Origin: an uncultured Clostridium sp.
GTDB lineage: Bacteria; Bacillota; Clostridia; TANB77; CAG-508
Reading direction: 5' to 3'
DNA length: 10,147 nt
Assembly (NCBI GenBank): GCA_900556695.1
Contig: USQA01000027.1
Span: forward strand, 1-10,147
Part shown: in pieces, positions 6,719 to 10,147 of the stretch
Layout of the letters: every line of letters starts with the position of its first letter
Position numbering within the stretch: the stretch's first letter is position 1
Position numbers and translations under genes: made by a program
Notes under the pieces: model-generated
Told to the model about the DNA's origin: nothing
The model's database searches: none
The model's input: only the letters and a program-made list of their open reading frames with translations

Positions 6719-8494
6719 TTAATAATTTTCTTTATTTTTTGTCATAAATGGTAACATGATTATCAATGGTAATGAATACACCATCATAAATACATATCTC
6801 AAGCTAAATGCAACTGGAGTTGCTACCATAATAGATACCCAACTTATTAAACATGGTAATAATACAAATATGTATTTTGTTTTTTTATTTATTATTAGTA
6901 AAACACCTGATAATACTAAAATCCAAAGCACTGTTCCTGCTCCTAGAAAGTCTGGCTTCGTAAATAAATTTCCAATTGATTTTCCTGTTAGACTTTTTAT
7001 ACAGTCTTTTCTTTCAATTCCAAAATCATTTTTTATAATATAAGTATCTACAAATCCAAATTTATTTTTTGTTTCAATACTCCAAAATCCATAAGTATCC
7101 ATTAAATATGCTTTTACATATTCTGCAAAATTCTTTGGCAACATCTGTGCCCAAATTTTTATAAATTCAGTTTTATTTTCTGTTAGAAACTCTTTATTAA
7201 AATCCGGATCCCATTTTATTGAATCTACCACACATGGTTCATATTTACTTTTCCATTTTTCTATTGGTAATATTTTATTTAAAAATTCTTCTTGTTCTGG
7301 TGTTATTTCTCCATCATAAGTTATTGTTCTTGCTATTTGTTGCATAGGTATTGCAAGTGATTCTTCTGTAGGAGATATAATTCCTAATTTTGTATATATT
7401 GGTCCTTGTATAATAATTATGGCAATTACCGTAATTGTATTTACAATATTAAATATAAGCAATTTCTTTCTAGACCAAATTAATATTGCTATATACATGC
7501 CTATTACTATGTAAATTCCATTGTTCCTAAAAAATGCAATTAATACACTTAATATCACAAATTTAAAAATCCCATAAAAATGTTTTAAGGGCTCTCCATT
7601 TTGACTTATTATATCATATAAAAATAATGTCATCAAAAATATGAAACCGCAAAATAGTGGGTCTTTCCACATAATAATTGCATAAGCTGCAAATATTGTA
7701 TTTGCAACAAAGAACAAATATGTTAATAATATATATTTCATTTTAACATTATGTTTTTTTAGCCAAACCAAGAAATATCCTATAATTCCTGACATAATTA
7801 ACATTTGCGCTGTTGAATACAACATTGTTCCTATATTATTATTGTTTAGCATTCTTCCTATTCTCATGAAGATTCCCACAAACATAGAATACAATACTGG
7901 ATGATGATTGTTGAAAGGTACATCTCCCCATCCTTGCACTATTGATGTCAATGAATCTCCAAGAACTGCTCCAGGTGCATATGTTAGCAAATATAATAAA
8001 TATGGTATAGCAACAAAAATACTAAATATACACCAATATTTTATTGCGCTTTTAGTTTTTAATTTTTCTTTATCTATTGTGTCTAATATTGAAAATTTTG
8101 TATTCTTATACAATATTCCTATATTCAAAGTTATTAATGTTGTAATTACAAATACTACTAAAATTTTAGCTATATCTAATATTTCAAAATTTGAAAATGT
8201 ATTTTCTAAATAACTTAAGCCTACATCTCCATTAAAAGTTATTTTAGATTGTATTGTAAAAACTATTGATATCAAAAGTGCATATATTATTAATGGAATA
8301 ATTTCTTTTTTGTTTTTTAAATAGTCTTTATCTTTTACTAATTTATCCATTAATAACATTATTATTGAAACTGCTATTACTACATATATTGAATTATTTT
8401 CTATTCCAAATAGTCCTATTCCTAATTTTGTTATTATCACACTAATAATAAATTCCAATATTAAGTTCTTATTTTCTTTAACTATTGTTTTCAC
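6719..8494 (-). CDS. DUF6020-like polytopic membrane protein, probable lipid-linked sugar transferase
   Basis: About 591 residues with a dozen or so membrane helices. Motifs typical of the group I associate with DUF6020 are visible. An outside loop reads TYAPGAVLGDSLTSIVQGWG (171-190, with Asp180), followed shortly by NNHHPVLYS (195-203), and a MWKDPLF motif (275-281) follows several helices later. Acidic and histidine residues in the first large loop resemble the active region of GT-C transferases; the reaction itself is inferred. A longer frame begins at GTG 8506 with no ribosome binding site. I prefer GTG 8494, because a GGGGG stretch (8500-8504) sits five bases before it, like the sites of its operon neighbours. 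This start overlaps the preceding gene by 17 bases, suggesting coupled translation. The next gene, a GT2, starts 43 bases after the stop. It could also be a polymerase or a flippase-like protein. Confidence 0.75.
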   Translation of the reverse strand: MKTIVKENKNLILEFIISVIITKLGIGLFGIENNSIYVVIAVSIIMLLMDKLVKDKDYLKNKKEIIPLIIYALLISIVFTIQSKITFNGDVGLSYLENTFSNFEILDIAKILVVFVITTLITLNIGILYKNTKFSILDTIDKEKLKTKSAIKYWCIFSIFVAIPYLLYLLTYAPGAVLGDSLTSIVQGWGDVPFNNHHPVLYSMFVGIFMRIGRMLNNNNIGTMLYSTAQMLIMSGIIGYFLVWLKKHNVKMKYILLTYLFFVANTIFAAYAIIMWKDPLFCGFIFLMTLFLYDIISQNGEPLKHFYGIFKFVILSVLIAFFRNNGIYIVIGMYIAILIWSRKKLLIFNIVNTITVIAIIIIQGPIYTKLGIISPTEESLAIPMQQIARTITYDGEITPEQEEFLNKILPIEKWKSKYEPCVVDSIKWDPDFNKEFLTENKTEFIKIWAQMLPKNFAEYVKAYLMDTYGFWSIETKNKFGFVDTYIIKNDFGIERKDCIKSLTGKSIGNLFTKPDFLGAGTVLWILVLSGVLLIINKKTKYIFVLLPCLISWVSIMVATPVAFSLRYVFMMVYSLPLIIMLPFMTKNKENY

Positions 8495-9788
8495 TTTTTC
8501 CCCCACATTTTATCTTTTTAATATATTTACCTATTTTATCTGTATCTATCATGTAAAACATTCCACATAAAATTGCAAATACACTCATTGCTTGAATCTT
8601 GTTTGTAAACCAGCAATGTATTGTGGAATGGCCAGCAAAAACTACATACCATATATATGGAACTGTTGCGATACATATTAGTGATATTATATTTTTGACT
8701 TTTGAAAGTTTTTTATGGTATAAAATTATTCCAACTATTAATATTGCGCTTATTGCAATTAATGAATTTTTCGCAACTGATATAAAGAAATATCCAACAT
8801 TATCTTTTATTGCATCAAATCTATTTACTGGTTTAGCTGCTGTTCCATTTACTCTAAATAATATTTCATTTATTGCTAATGTTATTGCATCTTTATTTAA
8901 AATGATTGATGCTACAACCCATTTAGTAAAGAACCATAGTCCATACCCTATTGCCCATAATATTCCTAACTTAATTATAAATAAAATTTGCTCTAATAAT
9001 TTTTTATCTTTTTTATTTTCAAGTAAAACAGCTAATACTAATGGTATTCCTAGTGTAACTAATGGATATGTTAGCAAATCAAAAAATGTTGCTATTCCAC
9101 CTATTACCAAAAATAATAATGATATATAATTTTCTTTTTTCATTTTATATAATAACATTACTGCTATCATTGATATAAGTAATACTAAAAAAATACTACT
9201 ATATTGTATAGATGCTGGTATTAATGTTACAAACATTAATGATATTGTTATAGCAAATGCTATACTATATTTTATTCCTAGTTGTTTTCCTATCATTGAA
9301 AATACAATTCCAAGTAAAGCAAATGTTATTATCACAAGTATATATCTTATTTCTGAATAATTAAAAAACAATAGTAATGGTCTTACTAAAACTTGTATTC
9401 CATGCCAATATCTTGAATATTCGTGATTATTTATTATGCTATCACTTATAGCATTTTCTAATGATGATACACCTGCTTTAGATGAGTCTTCATAAAAAGA
9501 GTTTTCTACTGCATTTTTTATATTGCTTTCTCCTTCTTGCATTCCTTTGTTCATAGCTATATTCAAGATTAACGCATCTGTATGTGTATCTAGAGTTGCA
9601 CTTGCTGATTGAAATATAGGAGCATATCCTAATCCTTCATTCTTTAACAAAGCTACTGACTCCTCAACATGCCCCCTTATTCTTGTATTTGGTAACATAT
9701 ATGTTCCTAAAATTAGGGCTAAAAACATTATTGTTACTCCAATATAAACAAGAAAGTATGCTGATAATTTTTTTAAGACTTTCTTCAT
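8478..9788 (-). CDS. Polytopic membrane protein, GT-C-like, with large outside loop
   Basis: A 436-residue membrane protein. Helix 1 (about 11-32) is followed by a loop of roughly 100 residues holding an acidic motif (D67-T-H-T-D71) and a YSRYWHG motif (124-130), then about eight further helices. Late in the protein lies GHSTIHCWFTNK (386-397), with two histidines expected near the membrane surface. A first long loop bearing conserved acidic residues is the layout of GT-C transferases, which use polyprenyl-phosphate sugars outside the membrane. I recognise the general type from envelope polysaccharide loci of Firmicutes but cannot name a family, so catalysis is inference. The ATG lies one base after the flippase stop and has an AGGGG site five bases upstream (9794-9798). 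The 3' end overlaps the next gene, so the two are probably translationally coupled. Confidence 0.7.
   Translation of the reverse strand: MKKVLKKLSAYFLVYIGVTIMFLALILGTYMLPNTRIRGHVEESVALLKNEGLGYAPIFQSASATLDTHTDALILNIAMNKGMQEGESNIKNAVENSFYEDSSKAGVSSLENAISDSIINNHEYSRYWHGIQVLVRPLLLFFNYSEIRYILVIITFALLGIVFSMIGKQLGIKYSIAFAITISLMFVTLIPASIQYSSIFLVLLISMIAVMLLYKMKKENYISLLFLVIGGIATFFDLLTYPLVTLGIPLVLAVLLENKKDKKLLEQILFIIKLGILWAIGYGLWFFTKWVVASIILNKDAITLAINEILFRVNGTAAKPVNRFDAIKDNVGYFFISVAKNSLIAISAILIVGIILYHKKLSKVKNIISLICIATVPYIWYVVFAGHSTIHCWFTNKIQAMSVFAILCGMFYMIDTDKIGKYIKKIKCGGKSENNS
8500..8504 (-). promoter_or_regulatory. Ribosome binding site deciding the GTG 8494 start
   Basis: A run of five G on the minus strand, five bases before GTG 8494, can pair with the CCUCC core of 16S rRNA through one G-U pair. 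The flippase-linked gene (AGGGG, 9794-9798) and the GT2 (AGGGGG, 6685-6690) have the same kind of site. The upstream GTG at 8506 has no such sequence before it. Confidence 0.6.
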
Positions 9789-9789
9789 T

Positions 9790-10143
9790 TTATCCCCTTT
9801 TCCAGTTCATTATTAACAAACCTATAATAATAATACTTGCTCCTACAATTCCTTGAATTGTAATGTTTTCTTTAAATATTACTTTTGAAGCTATTAATGT
9901 TAATATTTGTACAATTCCTGTGCAAAGTGGTGTTATGTAGCTTAAATCAAACATTACTACCATTCTTGTATATAAGAAAAAACTTCCTATATAACATATA
10001 AATCCTAATAAACTTACAGGACTTATTCCAAAATTAATGTCACCTTCAACCATTGCAAATTTTCCTGTATTTCCACCTAGTTTCATTAGTATAAGTCCAG
10101 ACATTGTTAATAATAAATAGATTCCTATAATTATAAATTGCAT
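9790..10143 (-). CDS. SMR/EamA-like four-helix flippase subunit
   Basis: A 117-residue, very hydrophobic protein with four predicted membrane helices (about 1-20, 37-60, 66-87 and 92-114). This is the size and layout of small multidrug resistance and ArnE/ArnF-type proteins. The N-terminus aligns with EmrE around helix 1 (GLILMKLGG against GTTLMKFSEG), but the essential Glu14 of drug exporters is replaced by Thr13. That argues against a proton-coupled drug pump and for a flippase of polyprenyl-phosphate sugars; this is inference. Its stop codon lies one base before the next membrane gene, and a GT2 that could make its cargo is in the same operon, which supports the role. The ATG is only four bases from the window edge, so its ribosome binding site cannot be seen, but the start fits the family N-terminus. 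Family assignment is fairly sure; substrate is unknown. Confidence 0.8.
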   Translation of the reverse strand: MQFIIIGIYLLLTMSGLILMKLGGNTGKFAMVEGDINFGISPVSLLGFICYIGSFFLYTRMVVMFDLSYITPLCTGIVQILTLIASKVIFKENITIQGIVGASIIIIGLLIMNWKRG

Positions 10144-10147
10144 TTTT

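Noticed and set aside
8599..9129. 176-codon open frame on the plus strand
   Set aside because: It lies entirely opposite the 436-residue membrane gene, has no ribosome binding site that I can see, and its translation looks like the mirror of AT-rich membrane coding sequence.

Overview
The window is a very AT-rich stretch of a Gram-positive genome, most likely an anaerobic Firmicute of the Clostridia type. The signs are AGGAG- and GGGGG-type ribosome binding sites, heavy use of ATA, AGA and TTA codons, TGG for tryptophan with TGA used as a stop, signal-peptide proteins with no outer-membrane features, and two peptidoglycan hydrolases. No species can be named from the sequence alone. Every gene I can support lies on the minus strand, so the window is transcribed from its right end to its left end.

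Region 1 (10143 down to 5740) is a tight four-gene operon for lipid-linked sugar transfer. In order it holds a four-helix SMR/EamA-type flippase subunit, a polytopic membrane protein with a large outside loop, a second polytopic protein that looks like DUF6020, and a family 2 glycosyltransferase with two C-terminal helices of the DPM1/GtrB/CsbB type. Genes abut or overlap, except for 43 bases before the glycosyltransferase. A hairpin terminator (5704-5733) closes the operon. The likely logic is that the GT2 loads a sugar on undecaprenyl phosphate inside the cell, the small protein flips it, and the membrane proteins transfer it to a wall polymer or glycolipid outside.

Region 2 (5681 down to 3720) has its own extended -10 promoter and a secreted GH25 muramidase carrying five tandem Ig-like modules in front of the catalytic domain.

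Region 3 (3680 down to 206) starts with a 30-codon hydrophobic reading frame. It ends two bases before a large membrane protein resembling DUF6077. That gene overlaps by four bases (ATGA) a secreted glucosaminidase carrying two of the same Ig-like modules. A second hairpin terminator follows (206-239). At the left edge a further secreted protein begins (161 down to 1) and runs out of the window.

Taken together this is a cell-envelope locus: enzymes that decorate a surface polymer next to two modular wall hydrolases that cut the two different glycan bonds of peptidoglycan. The most noteworthy points are the shared modules between the two hydrolases, the split N-terminus in front of the DUF6077-like gene, and the SMR-type flippase in what resembles a three-component glycosylation operon. 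No mobile element, CRISPR array, tRNA or rRNA was seen, and no gene-free stretch exceeds 300 bases.
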